From Cylicocyclus nassatus (taxonomy: Eukaryota; Nematoda; Chromadorea; Rhabditida; Strongylidae): DNA of 64,000 nucleotides. The notes under the pieces were generated by a model. The model worked only from the letters and a program-made list of their open reading frames with translations. It ran no database searches and had not been told where the DNA came from. How positions within the stretch are numbered: the first letter of the stretch is position 1; every line of letters starts with the position of its first letter. Of this stretch, positions 1-25,000 are shown in pieces. The DNA lies in NCBI GenBank assembly GCA_958299035.1, contig CATQJL010000316.1, forward strand, positions 3,808,674 to 3,872,673, read 5' to 3'. The translations under genes and the position numbers were made by a program.

Positions 1-212
1 ACAGGTGTTCCTTTGCGACAAGTTTTTTTTCTCTCAAAATTACCGATCTTACGTGGAGATGCTTCAAGAATGAACAGTTGTTTACTATTCATTTGTGATG
101 TTCAGCATCGCATGGTGAGTTTCAAAGTCATCATTATTGCGAACATGAGAAAGGCGAGCGGATAGGAGAGCTAGTGCGAACCTCCGCGAAGCGGAGGTGA
201 CGCACTGGTGAT
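1..212 (+). repeat. 3' part of a dispersed hairpin-ended repeat (copy 1 of 4)
   Basis: From about base 40 this matches, base for base over long stretches, segments at 5330-5500, 11797-11955 and 12787-12959. It ends in a hairpin at 171-208 with outer stem CTAGTGCG/CGCACTGG and inner stem CCTCCGC-GAA-GCGGAGG. The inner stem differs from the other copies by a compensated base pair. The 5' part of the element, with its GT microsatellite, lies outside the window or is missing. The element class is unknown. Confidence 0.8.
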
Positions 213-504
213 TTAATACTGTGAGAAGGATGGCTGTCGCAAGTAACTGTGCTTCGGGATGAAGAAGCTCAGAAATAAGAGCACATCATACAAAGCAGAG
301 CGGGAGCTTCCACTCATGATGTTACTTGCTGCTTGTGGACATATAAAACGAACTTTATTCACGTCTCCAGCAATATGGTTAATACAAAACTTGGATGCTT
401 TTTTATCTAAAGAAGAATTAATTGTTATGATTCTACTTTTCAAAGTTTTCTGCATTTTATTAACTTTGTTATGATATAACCTTGAAGAACTATCAAATCA
501 TGTA
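213..504. other. AT-rich 3' flank of gene 1, nothing recognised
   Basis: The overlapping reading frames here on both strands look fortuitous. No splice-bounded exon, repeat copy or RNA signature was seen. It probably holds the 3' UTR of the minus-strand gene ending at 505, but no clear poly(A) signal was assigned. Confidence 0.5.
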
Positions 505-13170
<12,666 letters not shown>

Positions 13171-13171
13171 C

Positions 13172-13636
13172 CTGCAAAATGGGAACGATATCTTGTACCC
13201 TCGAACTACTATAGATACTTTCTCGTCTCCTCTCTCTTTTCGGCCCCTGAGCTATCAGCTGGCTTCGATTCTGACCTGAAGCGCAATTTGAAAGTGAGAG
13301 CTGAGAATTCGTGGATACCCACAAAGAGTTGTTGCGCATCGCGTCTTCACTTGATGACACTTGCACGACGGCAGAAGCTAGCTTCCCTGCGTTCAATGAC
13401 GATGCCATAGCTGAATGCTTCATTATATGACAACGTATGTCATAGCACTGACTTCCGACTTATGCATCAGCTTCCATTCAGCGTCAAGCAAACCAAATGC
13501 TTTCGGATAAACTAGAAAATGGGTCGTCCGCTATGCAGGGCAAGACATTTTGCTTTTGATAAAACAAGTCGATACGACAGCTATAAACCCGTCTGGAGTT
13601 TACCATATATTACCGATGCTATCGCCCTTACCGGTT
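13172..13636. other. Upstream region of gene 1; possible 5' exon
   Basis: A minus-strand open frame covers about 13175-13423, Ser/Arg rich and rather protein-like, but it is out of frame with the membrane-anchor exon. A 51-bp gtatct…ttttgcag interval between them could be an intron in the 5' UTR. No promoter element was identified. Confidence 0.35.
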
Positions 13637-15494
13637 ATACAATACCGCTCACAGAATGTGCAAAATTTCCGTAAATGTCGCAGAACTCCGAGAATTCCGC
13701 GAAGGTTCGCGAAATTCCGGGAATTTTGCGACGTTCCCGGAAATTCGCGACATTCCCGAAATTTCGCGAAATTCATGTAAATCACGCAAATTACGCAGGG
13801 CCATAACTTCGTTCCGAATGAGTATATTCAAAATCCGAAAACAGCATTGTATTCAGCTCGTCAAGGCGAATTTTGGTACACAGGATGTCTCCAATATCCT
13901 CTTTTCAATAATCTTGAATCTGCATGCGGACGCCTTTTCGCGCGGGTGTAACGCAACAAGCATCACAGCATCACATAGGAGATTGCGGCGGGCACCTTTC
14001 GATAGTACTCTTTCAGTAGATTATTCTGCGCTAAACAGCAGCCGAAGACTCTCTTTTAAAAGAGATAGAAGAGCTGATAAACTCTGGAAAAATCAAGCTG
14101 TTCCAAGTTCTACTAGCCGTAACTTCCTTCAGAATGAACATCTTCGAAATCCGAAAACAGTATTGTGTTCAGCTCGTTAAGGCGAATCTTTCGGTATACA
14201 GCATGTCCTTGAAATTCCATTTCCAATTTTTTTTTCAAAATTTTCTGCGCGCGTATATTCGCAAGGTCGCAACGCAGCGCACATCAAACATAAAAGACTC
14301 CAATAAGCACTATTGGATTGTGCTGCTCCCGCAGATTACCGAGCGCTAAAAACGAACTGGAGAATCTTTTTCGAAAAAGATAGAAGAGCTGGTGAATTCT
14401 GGAAAAATCGTGTTGTGTCAAATTTTGCCCACTGTAACCCTAAAATGGGAAGCTCTCCTGCTAAGCAGATGTGCTTTTCGTAATCAGCAGGTCAGATAAC
14501 CTCTATGAGCAAGTTTTCAAAGAAATTCGGGTGATTTGATTTTTTCTCGTTCTACGCCCTGAAGCTCGCCGATGGGTTTTGGTCAAAATGTCCATGATCT
14601 TGGATTATAAGGAAACTTCGCTCAAAGAGGTTATCTGACCTGCTGATTACGAAAAGCACATCTGCTTAGCAGGAGAGCTTCCCATTTTAGGGTTACAGTG
14701 GGCAAAATTTGACACAACACGATTTTTCCAGAATTCACCAGCTCTTCTATCTTTTTCGAAAAAGATTCTCCAGTTCGTTTCTAGCGCTCGGTAATCTGCG
14801 GGAGCAGCACAATCCAATAGTGCTTATTGGAGTCTTTTATGTTTGATGTGCGCTGCGTTGCGACCTTGCGAATATACGCGCGCAGAAAATTTTGAAAAAA
14901 AATTGGAAATGGAATTTCAAGGACATGCTGTATACCGAAAGATTCGCCTTAACGAGCTGAACACAATACTGTTTTCGGATTTCGAAGATGTTCATTCTGA
15001 AGGAAGTTACGGCTAGTAGAACTTGGAACAGCTTGATTTTTCCAGAGTTTATCAGCTCTTCTATCTCTTTTAAAAGAGAGTCTTCGGCTGCTGTTTAGCG
15101 CAGAATAATCTACTGAAAGAGTACTATCGAAAGGTGCCCGCCGCAATCTCCTATGTGATGCTGTGATGCTTGTTGCGTTACACCCGCGCGAAAAGGCGTC
15201 CGCATGCAGATTCAAGATTATTGAAAAGAGGATATTGGAGACATCCTGTGTACCAAAAGATTCGCCTTGACGAGCTGAATACAATGCTGTTTTCGGATTT
15301 TGAATATACTCATTCGGAACGAAGTTATGGCCCTGCGTAATTTGCGTGATTTACATGAATTTCGCGAAATTTCGGGAATGTCGCGAATTTCCGGGAACGT
15401 CGCAAAATTCCCGGAATTTCGCGAACCTTCGCGGAATTCTCGGAGTTCTGCGACATTTACGGAAATTTTGCACATTCTGTGAGCGGTATTGTAT
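13637..15494. repeat. Near-perfect 1.86-kb inverted repeat (foldback)
   Basis: The left arm (about 13637-14513) and right arm (about 14612-15494) are almost exact reverse complements, with a 2-nt indel near 13873/15254 and few mismatches; the spacer is about 100 bp. Each arm is itself built from diverged direct repeats about 318 bp apart: the CCGAAAACAG…CAGCTCGT block recurs near 13837 and 14152, and ATAGAAGAGCTG near 14067 and 14380. Short GCGAAATTCCGG words fill the outer 170 bp. The mirrored reading frames are products of this symmetry. The inner part resembles 11220-11430. Confidence 0.93.
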
Positions 15495-16186
15495 GTGTTG
15501 AACGCGTGAAATCAGCCTTGTTTCATCCACTGTATGCACGGGCTACCTAGTTCTTTTCTCAAATGCTTTTTATGCGGAAGAAAGATTATCCAGTAGTCAA
15601 TAAGACTACGTGGGGGGGGGGGGGGGAGGGAACGAAACTACAAAACACTTTTAATCTTTCTAGGATTGGTGGTAGCGACAAGAGCAGTACAAACCGGAAA
15701 GCGATAACGGTGGCACCGTATAGCAAAACTCTAACTTATCCGGGCAACGGTAATGAGCGATGATCGCCATTATGATGCATCTTGAAGCAGCGTCCACCCT
15801 TTCGGCTCCCATTTTCATCAATCTTGGGCCTTTTCATGGCCCTGGTTTTCAATAGGTGTAATTTGCATAAAACCCCATGTCCCTTTTTGTGAGGAAAAGA
15901 AAAAGTGAAGTCATATTTTATTTTCGTATCATTCCTTCCACTGACGAAAAAAGGGTAGCAGTACAACAGGTCGTAAGCATTGGAAGAAAAAGGGAGATTT
16001 TTAGTGAAGTTGCAGATGATTGGTCTTAAATCTCAAACTTGGGCTTAAATCTGAAATCTTATTCTGGGGATCGTGATCGAGTGCCAAGGCGTTGATCCAC
16101 TCGTCGTTTGCGGCAGAGAATCTCGTTCTATATAACAGCACCACGCTGCTTGCATTTTCGCTGAGCTTGCGTTGTCAGGACACATT

Positions 16187-16775
16187 CTCAGATAATCGCC
16201 GGGGGCAAGCGGCCATGCCATTTTTGGGCAAGCGGGCACCGGAAAAATAGTTCGCTGATTTCTTGCGGTCCGCTTGCAAATATTTGGAAGAATTTTAGCG
16301 AAATTTTGAACGAATGCTTGAAGAACAATTGCGGTTTCCTTGCAGATTAGCTGCGGCGCAGTGGCCGCATTCTCGCGGACTTTCCGCGAGATTATGCAAA
16401 ATTTTCGAGGGCCGCACGGTCCTTTATGGAGGACCGCGCAGCCCCCGGGTACTTTCCGCTGAGAGAAAGTACCTCAAACTTGAGTAATCAAACCATCGAT
16501 GACTCCTCTGCCATGTAGAGTCTCACCTTTGCTCGGCGTACACCCGAAACTGCCTAAAAACCGTCCGAGCGCCAGCTGAAAATTTGACCAGCGCTCGCTG
16601 AAAGAGATTTTTTGTCGAGCGCCTGCAGAAAATTCTGTGTTGCTCCCCGCTGGCAGAACATTAGACAGTAAAGGAAGTGCCGCCCGCTGAAGGGTTGGCC
16701 ACGCCCCAAAATTCTGCTGAGCGCCTGCAGAAAAACGCGAGTTTGCGGACCGCCTGCCCCCGGCGATTGTCTGAG
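16187..16775. mobile_element. Inverted-repeat element with hairpin cluster and GCGCCTGCAGAAAA repeats
   Basis: The ends at 16187-16212 and 16750-16775 are inverted copies (CTCAGATAATCGCCGGGGGC / GCCCCCGGCGATTGTCTGAG). Inside are three successive hairpins, at 16367-16397, about 16413-16440 and 16448-16473, and then several imperfect copies of an AGCGCCTGCAGAAAA/CGCTGAAA motif at about 16565-16745. The minus-strand frame across it looks repeat-made, not genic. Confidence 0.65.
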
Positions 16776-16863
16776 TTGCAGGCCCATTTTCCCTTTTGGA
16801 AGCCACGTTAGAGGATAACGAACCGATGCAGTTGGTCTACCTCCAGAACCTGCTTATAAGCTG

Positions 16864-17297
16864 ACAAGGGAAGCATGTTTACTCGATGTGGCCTTTTTAG
16901 ATGAGATGTGGACCTTGTTGGAGGGCATAAAAGCTACATTGAATCTGCTTTCTTTATCTGCGGAACGTTTGGCAAAAAACTGAATGTGCAAGTAGGCAAA
17001 GTAATTATATCTTTTCTAGCGCTATAATAGAGCAGTGACAATTAATGAAGCACTCTATTCAATGAATATTTTAAGATACAAAATATATCACACTTGCTTG
17101 CTTTATGTGAGGACTACTAAGATATTGGCAACTCATTTTATATCAAATGCACTCAATTTTGCTCCAGTAAACGCTCATAACTCGTGGTCCACAGACGTTT
17201 CGCAGAGAAGGAAGGCAGATTTGGAATCAGGAATGCTGTTCAATATCTTATACATCTCATTTATTAAGGCCACTTCGACTGAACATGTTTCCCTTGT
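16864..17297. mobile_element. Palindromic element with ACAAGGGAA ends
   Basis: Starts ACAAGGGAAGCATGTTT and ends AACATGTTTCCCTTGT. The internal words (CGCTCATAACTCG, GCAGATTTGGAATCAG) recur in palindromic elements near 33650-34385, 36670-37190 and 60850-61320, which defines a dispersed family. No protein-coding content. Confidence 0.6.
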
Positions 17298-19003
17298 AAG
17301 TAGTATTCTGGAGTGCATTAAATCTTGGGTGGACTCCACCTTCAAGATAGGTTTTTGCACTTTCGTCTTCATGAAGTAGCCGGTCTCACGGGCATCGGGT
17401 ATGGCTAGCATGTCTAGACTGAATTTCAGAAGAATTCTTTCGTGTAAAGCACAATAGGAGGCTTCGTTTAGGCCCTATCGAGGTGCTCGGTGTGTGTTGT
17501 CCAGGGGTATTACAAAATTCCCTCATCGAAACGAGTTCTCCAGGCGATCGACGTTCGCATCTGCTCGGTTTGGCTCCTCGCTTGATCCGACCGAACTCCA
17601 CGTGACTCGATGACAAAAACTGGCTAGAGCCAAGTTGAGCCGCCTTATATAGCAGGCCGAGAAGATGCGCAGGCGCCTGATCGCGTGGTCCTAACACAAT
17701 TCAACCAAAACATAGTAAACCCATCAAAACGCCAATTTAAGTTAAAGTCAACAACATCGAGGTAACTGGTTAGAAAAAAGCAGAAGTACAAAAAAGCTCG
17801 GCGACATTCATATTTTTCTTTTTTCTGAACGACATTGTTGCTCCAGGTGTTTGTATTGTTGCGAAAGGATGCCATGAAGTCATTATCTTGGCAGAGGTGA
17901 TCGTTCAAAGGTGCAGAAAATCGCAGGCTAATTAAGGTATTTACCGTATGAAACTCATTCGATAAAACGAGATTCTCTTCAAGTCATTATTTACCAACTC
18001 TTATCTTCGTGCATTCTGACACACGCTGCCATTTCGCTACTACAAAAGCATATTTTACTTCATATCTCACTGACTATACTTGGACCTGGCGGTTGTTACT
18101 CGAGCCATGAGCCAAGCTGGGTATTAATATGTTTGCATTTCGGAACTACACCCATATTGCAAGAATTGTACTTTCCTGCTCAAACACGTTATCGGCAAGA
18201 ATAAGCAAAATCATGCTACGACATAACAAAGTACGAATCGAGCCTGCGCTCACTTTAATAGCTCGTTCAACAGAGCGAGTTCCAGCGATCTGGGTTTGCC
18301 ACGGCTCCGCCACCTACTATTGACACCAGCTAAGCATATGTTAAAATGTTGCTACTAAAGATAAAGTCTTGTTCATTACTAAACTAGCTGACATACTCTC
18401 TAATGCACTATGGTAAAGGCTACTGTTCCCTATTTCTGTGCGGCATTTCCCTGTCCCTGTCGCACCCTAGCCGGTAACCGTCCCGCTTTGTTTTCGTAGA
18501 GCATGCTCACTTACTTGTGCCAACTCTCACCCCCGTAGCTCGAAGTTTGCAAAAAATCGATAGAATGATAAAGGCGATCGATGATCCTCAAAACTAATAT
18601 TGTATCATAAACAGCATTCACATGCTCGCTTACTTCTACGCATCAGCTCCTAAGGTGCTCAAACTTTGCAAAAAAACGATGAAAATAAAAATAGTGCGTA
18701 TTTTTACAAACGGCTTATCTTATTCTATAATCTTATTCTTAAACGGTATGCTCAATCACCTTCTGTGCCAAATCCCAGACCCTTAGCTTTGCAAAAATTT
18801 CGCGCAGAAACAAGCGTTTCAATGCGCGGCGCGGTTTACGCAATGAGGACAGTTCCTGCGGTCGATGAAAATCGCCTTTAGGTCATCATTTTTGAAGTTA
18901 CATATATGCAACTTCTTGCAAGTGAAGTGCTTAGGACATTGGTGCACAACCACTATGCCTCCACTTGTTTGCAAAACACAAATTGTTATAAGCTTTACTT
19001 AAA

Positions 19004-22000
19004 TTAATCAATGAACGTGAGCCAATAAAGTAGACCAATTGACAACAAAAATATTGAAACAGGCGAAACTTTCATATAAGCGCCATTGTTCATCGACAGT
19101 TCTTCTGCGTGTGATGCGTGGCAAGTCTCTTCTGGGTTTAGGTTGATATAATCATCGCAGCAACTGAGTACGTTTTTCAACGGACAAGCGTCTTTTGAGT
19201 GACAATTCCGAATAGATGCAGTTACGTCGCTTACTGTGGCGTTGAGGTGATCGCGGTAAAAGGCCTGAAAGAAGTGAATGGAAATCTGTTTATATAAAAA
19301 TCAGTGTTTTTGTGTGTTAACAGATATGTTTCCTATATAAATTTTTCTGAATGACCAAATGAGCTGGGATTTCGAACGCCTTATGTCTTCGACTCCATCG
19401 GAGATCATAAGTTAATTTTCGAGGCGTTCACTTCCACAGATTTACTGGTTGTTTACGTGTTTCTATAGAATGAAAGCTTATCACGTTCTATCCAAGCATT
19501 TTCCTGTCGTCATGTAAACGGCGGCGGTTAAGTTCAGTAATATCACAAGCATGCGATTGGTTGAAGAGGAGATGGCTCAAGGTAAGTCATCCATAATATG
19601 GAAAGGTGAGGGATCTCGCTGCAGTTATTCTGGGACCAACACAGCATTTACATCTCCGCAATGAACAAATGGCCTGGACTAAGCAGGAAAAGTCAGCTAG
19701 TTTTATATCCATAGCGACAAATTTTGCAAGGTAGTACAGTCTGCTCCAATCGGGAACAGGCCGAAGCGTCGGCGCAAATTTGCGCGCTCGCAGCGCTGGA
19801 GGTCTGCGCTGCATATGCGCGCTGTCGGAGAGAGCAAAGGGACTGCAGAGAGAGCAGAGAAGCAGCCTGTGGGCGTGACCGCGAAACCCTAGCGACGCGG
19901 ATTCCCGCCATGCCAGTTTTGGCCTGGTTAGGATTGGGGCAGACTGTAAGAAGTGTTTGTCTAGGAATACAAGAAATTTGAGGCTTTTTCTAAGATTCTG
20001 TACACTTTCCAATTTCAGGGCTTTGCCGGTACCGGCAAAGCCTTGAAACAGGATAGTGTTAAGGTGCCGGCTATACCGGTAGTGCGACTCACTTGGTTCA
20101 TGTCGTCAGATGTTCAAACTGGCTGGCTTTCCCGGTCCAACGCGGGTCAGTTCATTAAGGATGAGGTAAGTTCTGTACTGGTATATCGTTGTATCGCCAG
20201 CATAGTTCTTGAGAACACCCCCCCTCTTCATTACATATTATGGATGACTTATCTCAAGACTTCGATTCACCGCATCGTCGTGATCCTGAGATCAAAATGA
20301 GCTTTACCAACCCGTTTACATGATTGTAAGAAAATGCATGGTTGAAGCATGACGAGTCTTTTGACAGAGTGATTTTCCTCATGCAAAGAAGAGAGTATTC
20401 TGCAAGATATAGGCGCCGTAAAACGTAATTGCCCGCGGCGTGCCTTGAACACCAGCGCAAGCGAGCGGTCGTCGCGAACGACTGTCGGCGTTCACTATAT
20501 TCCGAGAAATCTTTCTTTAACTTTCATGTTGTTCTCGTCAATACAAGCTATATCTTGATGAGAGCTTCTTTCAAAAGTTTTAAAAGAATGTGTGAAAAGG
20601 GTGCGCGCTCATTGTCGCTCGCAAAAAGCCTGTAGCACTTCGGGACCAAACGCTTCCAACCGCGCCTCGCGTTGGCGTTCAAAGCGACGTGTGGGCAATT
20701 GGATTTTACGGGGCCTGTACCTACCTTGATTACGGGTTCATTTTTGAGCAAATGTAGTTCCAATATTATAAGTGAATTGAAAGGAGGATAGGTGCTTTCG
20801 CCCAGAGAAGCGGCTCTGATTCCAAGTGAATCCATAAACGCTTGCATAAGCCAGTCCTGCTGAAACAAACCGCAATAAGTTTTTTTTTTTCGAGAAAAGC
20901 AAGCCATGGACCTACCGTTGATATTGCCACGAACTTCTTTGTCTCCAGTGTACCATGAGTTGAAAATCTTGCCCAACTAGCATTAAATTTGTCTAATATA
21001 GAATGAAGTAGGTAACCAGAGTGCATGCGCAGACTTTTAGGGCTGTGATACTGAGCAGCACCAGCGATGAAGTTTTCAACCTGAACACATAGATAAGAAA
21101 GAAATTTGTGAAAGCCTGTACAGTTGAAACGTTTGAATTTATTTATATACTACTAGCTGGCTTACCCGGCTCCGCCGTATCCGGACCAAACTTGGCACAC
21201 ATACACTTCGGGCCCCGGCGGGTGTCCCATTCCACTTTTCGTTATCGATCGATGTCGAATTTACCGATTTTTATCGATTTTTTTGCAGAGTTCACCTACA
21301 GGGCTAGGAGTTGGCAAAGGGGGGGGGAGAAGTGAGCATGGGGATTCCAAATACAATATTAGTTTTCAGAATTATCGATTACTTTTATTGATTTTATCGA
21401 TTTTTTGTAAATTTTGACATGCGAGGCTGGGATTTTGCAGAGGGGGTAATCGAGCATGCTGATTACGAACACAATATTAGTTTTCAGGATCGTCCATTAC
21501 TTTTATCGATTTTATCGATTTTTTTTGTAAAGTTTGACCTGCGGGGCTGGGAGTTTGTACAGGGGGGTAATCGAGCATGCTGATCACCCCCCTTGGGGAT
21601 GATCAGCATGCTCGATTACCCCCCTGTAACAACTCCCAGCCCCCTAGCTCAAACTTTGCAAAAAATCGATAAAATCGATAAAAGTAATCGATAATCCTGA
21701 AAACCAATATTGTATTCGGAATCCCCATGCTCGATTACCCCCCTGTGCCAACTCCCAGCCCCGTAGGTGAACTCAGCAAAAAAATCGATAAAAATCGATA
21801 AAATCGATATCGATCGATGACGAAAAGTAGCCTATGACACCCGCCGGGGCCCGTAGCGTATGTGTGCCAAGTTTGGTCCGGATCGGTTCAGAAATGGAAT
21901 TTTCTATTCGGAACATACGTACAGACATACAGACAGACATACATACAGACAAACAGACATTCAGCTTTATATATAAGATGTAACTCTCGAAAGTCAGGAT

Positions 22001-25000
22001 TTTGTTTGTACACAGGTTGTCTCAAGAGTAACCACACACTTTTTAATCGGTAATAACTCTCTTCGCAGGAAGTCTTTTGACCTTCAAGCACCATTCAGTA
22101 GAGCAGGTTTCAACTTAGATTTACAGCATAGAGTGAATCACTCAACTCTTTTCATTACTGTATCACGGCAGGAACTTTAACACATCGACAACCATGCAGA
22201 TTTTTAGTTGCCTGCCTTCTGGGATCAAGGCTTCGTACAGATCAGCCCATATTTTTTAACTATAATTACGCATGCTGCCGTCTACAGCACACCTACAGTA
22301 AATATGAAAGGCTGATAAAAAAGTAGAGGCCATCCCTAGGTTCGGTGCAAAAGAAAGCTCATGGAGTGAGTCCATCCCAGGACAGTAGTCATTTTTACAA
22401 AATTCAAGCCTTGACACACATGGTGTGTCAAGCGGTCCCACGCGGTAGTCATTGCTTGACACACCATATGTGTCAAGCGGTCGTCAATGTGTTAAAGAGG
22501 ATTTTGAGCCATTAATGCCATATCTCAACCTAGAATGAGTATACAACGAGCCGAAAACTTTGTCATTAGGCTAATGATAAAGCTGAGTAGCTGACTATAA
22601 ATATGAAATTTGTACTAATCGTAAAGCTTTTTTTTCATAAGTTAAGCCAAGTAAACCGCAGTAAGTGTTCTCAGTGTTTCTCAAAAATGTGTTAAAACCC
22701 ATTTAGACTGTTTAAAAAGTCGAGAAAAGGTTAATGAAATCGGCATATCTAAAAACACATCTGCACAGCTTTCAGAATTTCCTGAAATTTTTTTTTTGAA
22801 TCAGCCTCTTTCATAACGGTAGAATAAATGCTGAAAACTCCTACCGTGAACCTACAGTAATAAGGGCGATGAGGCCTTGCTCCGTACTGTAAACCTAAGC
22901 TGAAGCCTATCTACCGAACGGTACTTGAAGTTAAGCAAAAGACTTTGTGGGAGGAGAGTTATCAACGATCAAAAAGTGTGTATTTACCCTTTGTTTTAAC
23001 GAGATTGGCGGTTGGAAGATGACCGCTCGCTCCCGCGACGCAGTGTGCGTCTCTCAGCCTCGAAGCCCCCTCTTCCAACCGCGAATCCTGTTGAATCAAA
23101 GGTACTTCTCTGTATTTATTTCTTCTTACTTACTTCTTACTTACTTCTTCTTCTACTCACTTACTTTTTTACTTGCTTCTTCTTATTTCCTCCTGCCACA
23201 GTCTTGCTCAGAAGGACAATTAGCCAACAAAATTTTAGATTGGTGCAAAAATAATGGGTGTTTTGCGAGGTCTCATTTTGACTAGAAAAATGTGGACTGA
23301 AAAACAGTCAACTTTTTTTAAAATCTCGTTTTTGGCAAATCATAACTTCCTTTCAAAGCTGTTAGTATAAATGGTAAAGATCTTATCTTGTAGCCGCAAG
23401 CCAATAGTACAAATGAAGATGGAAAAAGCTGAGAGAAAGAGCTTTATAAAAAAAAGTCAAAAAACAAAATTGTTACCTTCATGAAACATTTTTTTCATAG
23501 GCCTCAAAGTCCCAATTTATGTAGTTTTTTAATTTCCGCTTACTGTAAAGCTTAATATTCCTTAAACTATTGAAAAAAGACCTCATTACGCTTAAAGAAT
23601 TGAATGAAGTATGGCGATTGCTTTATTCAGTAGAAAACCACGGGCCACAGAATGAACGCAACGACTACTCATGTTGAGATGTCGATATCTAAGCTTAGAT
23701 GATCTCAGAAAATCTGGTTAAGTGTGTGCATAATGTAGACAGTTTCTACAACATGCAGTAGCTAAATTTTTGAATGAATGCCATATATAGCGCAAGAAGT
23801 CTGGACAGAAAAGTAAATGCAATGAAATTGTGGTTGAATGCGATTATGCAAAGCTCGGTAAAGTTTTCTACAAATGTAATTTTTCCAACAACTAAAGCTA
23901 AAAGTTTGTTTCAGGCACCGTAGATGGAGCATGAAAAGAGCTTCAATAGTATGCTAAATATCTGTCAAGGGAGGAATTTGGATGAAAAAAAGTTGTTCTG
24001 AAACAAGGCTTAGCAAAACGCTCATTACTTTTGCATCAACCCAATATAATGTAGATACTGCGCTTGCCGAGAATCTTGTTATCGCTCAGCTTTATGAGCT
24101 TCAACGGAGTTTGTACTTCATGAAGCTGTGTTTCTTTGTGAATCTTATCATGTGCGTACAGTGGGATTCTTTTCAGTTTTCAGTGAATCTGTGATCCAAT
24201 TCGAAAAAGAGGGCGTTCAGATTATTGAAAAAATTCGAAAGTTGATCTCTTTAATCACAATCAAGAACAGCTTGCACAAATCAGTGACTTTTGTGGTACT
24301 TACACTTTCGCTACCTATTCGGGGAGAAAGGAGTATGTAGGTATGTTTCGAGTAGAGCATTAAGTTTGCGACCGATTCCGAAAACATTCCACACACTTGC
24401 TTTAGGGTCCGGATAGGTATCAGGCAGTGGCCCAAATTTTTGAAATATACTTACATGGGTTATAAAAATGTGCAAGCGACTTGTTCATTTTTGTAAATAA
24501 TTGAAATAATTTTTTGAATTTTTTGAAAATCAAATTTAGCTTTATAAAAAAACTTTTTCGGGGGCGTAGTTGGCGCCACCCCTTCTTCTGAAATTCCGGG
24601 ATTAGGGACCCGCAAAAATTTTAGGAACCATATCAAAAAATTTTTCGGAGTGCGTGGCTAACGCCACGCACTTTCATCAGGAAAAATTTTTTTACCGCCC
24701 TCCTCCCGGTCCGAAATCCTAGGACCACCACTGATATCAGGGTATTAAGACCAACTTGCTTTACGTTCGGATCATCTTGATCGATCGGATCAATTTATTG
24801 ATTTCAAACTTTGAATGGGGGTGGGAATGGAATCTGAATAAGGTAAGTGACATGCTAAAGTTAACGATCTTCTCTAGTGAGCTGTTTATTTTCACAACCT
24901 GTGAGCTCATTGTCAGGGGCGGGGAGCTAAGCTTTGGTAAAGGGGAAAAGTACACGCTGATTACAAGAACTGAGTTGTTAGCACCACTCGAGCGAGTAGA

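Larger units (their letters stand above)
15495..19003. other. Intergenic stretch made mostly of repeats
   Basis: Between the large palindrome and the 3' end of the phosphatase gene. Besides the two elements listed separately, it has a G run near 15613 and a dispersed element at about 18380-18670 related to 21160-21975 (AGCATGCTCACTTAC, CAAAAAATCGAT words). A minus-strand open frame of about 100 codons at 17386-17697 is not recognised. I see no splice-bounded exon. Confidence 0.5.

Noticed and set aside
13656..14180. 174-codon frame and its mirror at 14949-15475
   Set aside because: Exact mirror pair created by the inverted repeat; composition follows GCGAAATTC words, no splice or protein signature.
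16474..16806. 110-codon minus-strand frame rich in FSAGA repeats
   Set aside because: Generated by the AGCGCCTGCAGAAAA tandem motifs within an inverted-repeat element.
17386..17697. 103-codon minus-strand frame (CFTRKNSSEI…)
   Set aside because: Could be a retroelement tail, but I could not tie it to a named family with visible motifs.
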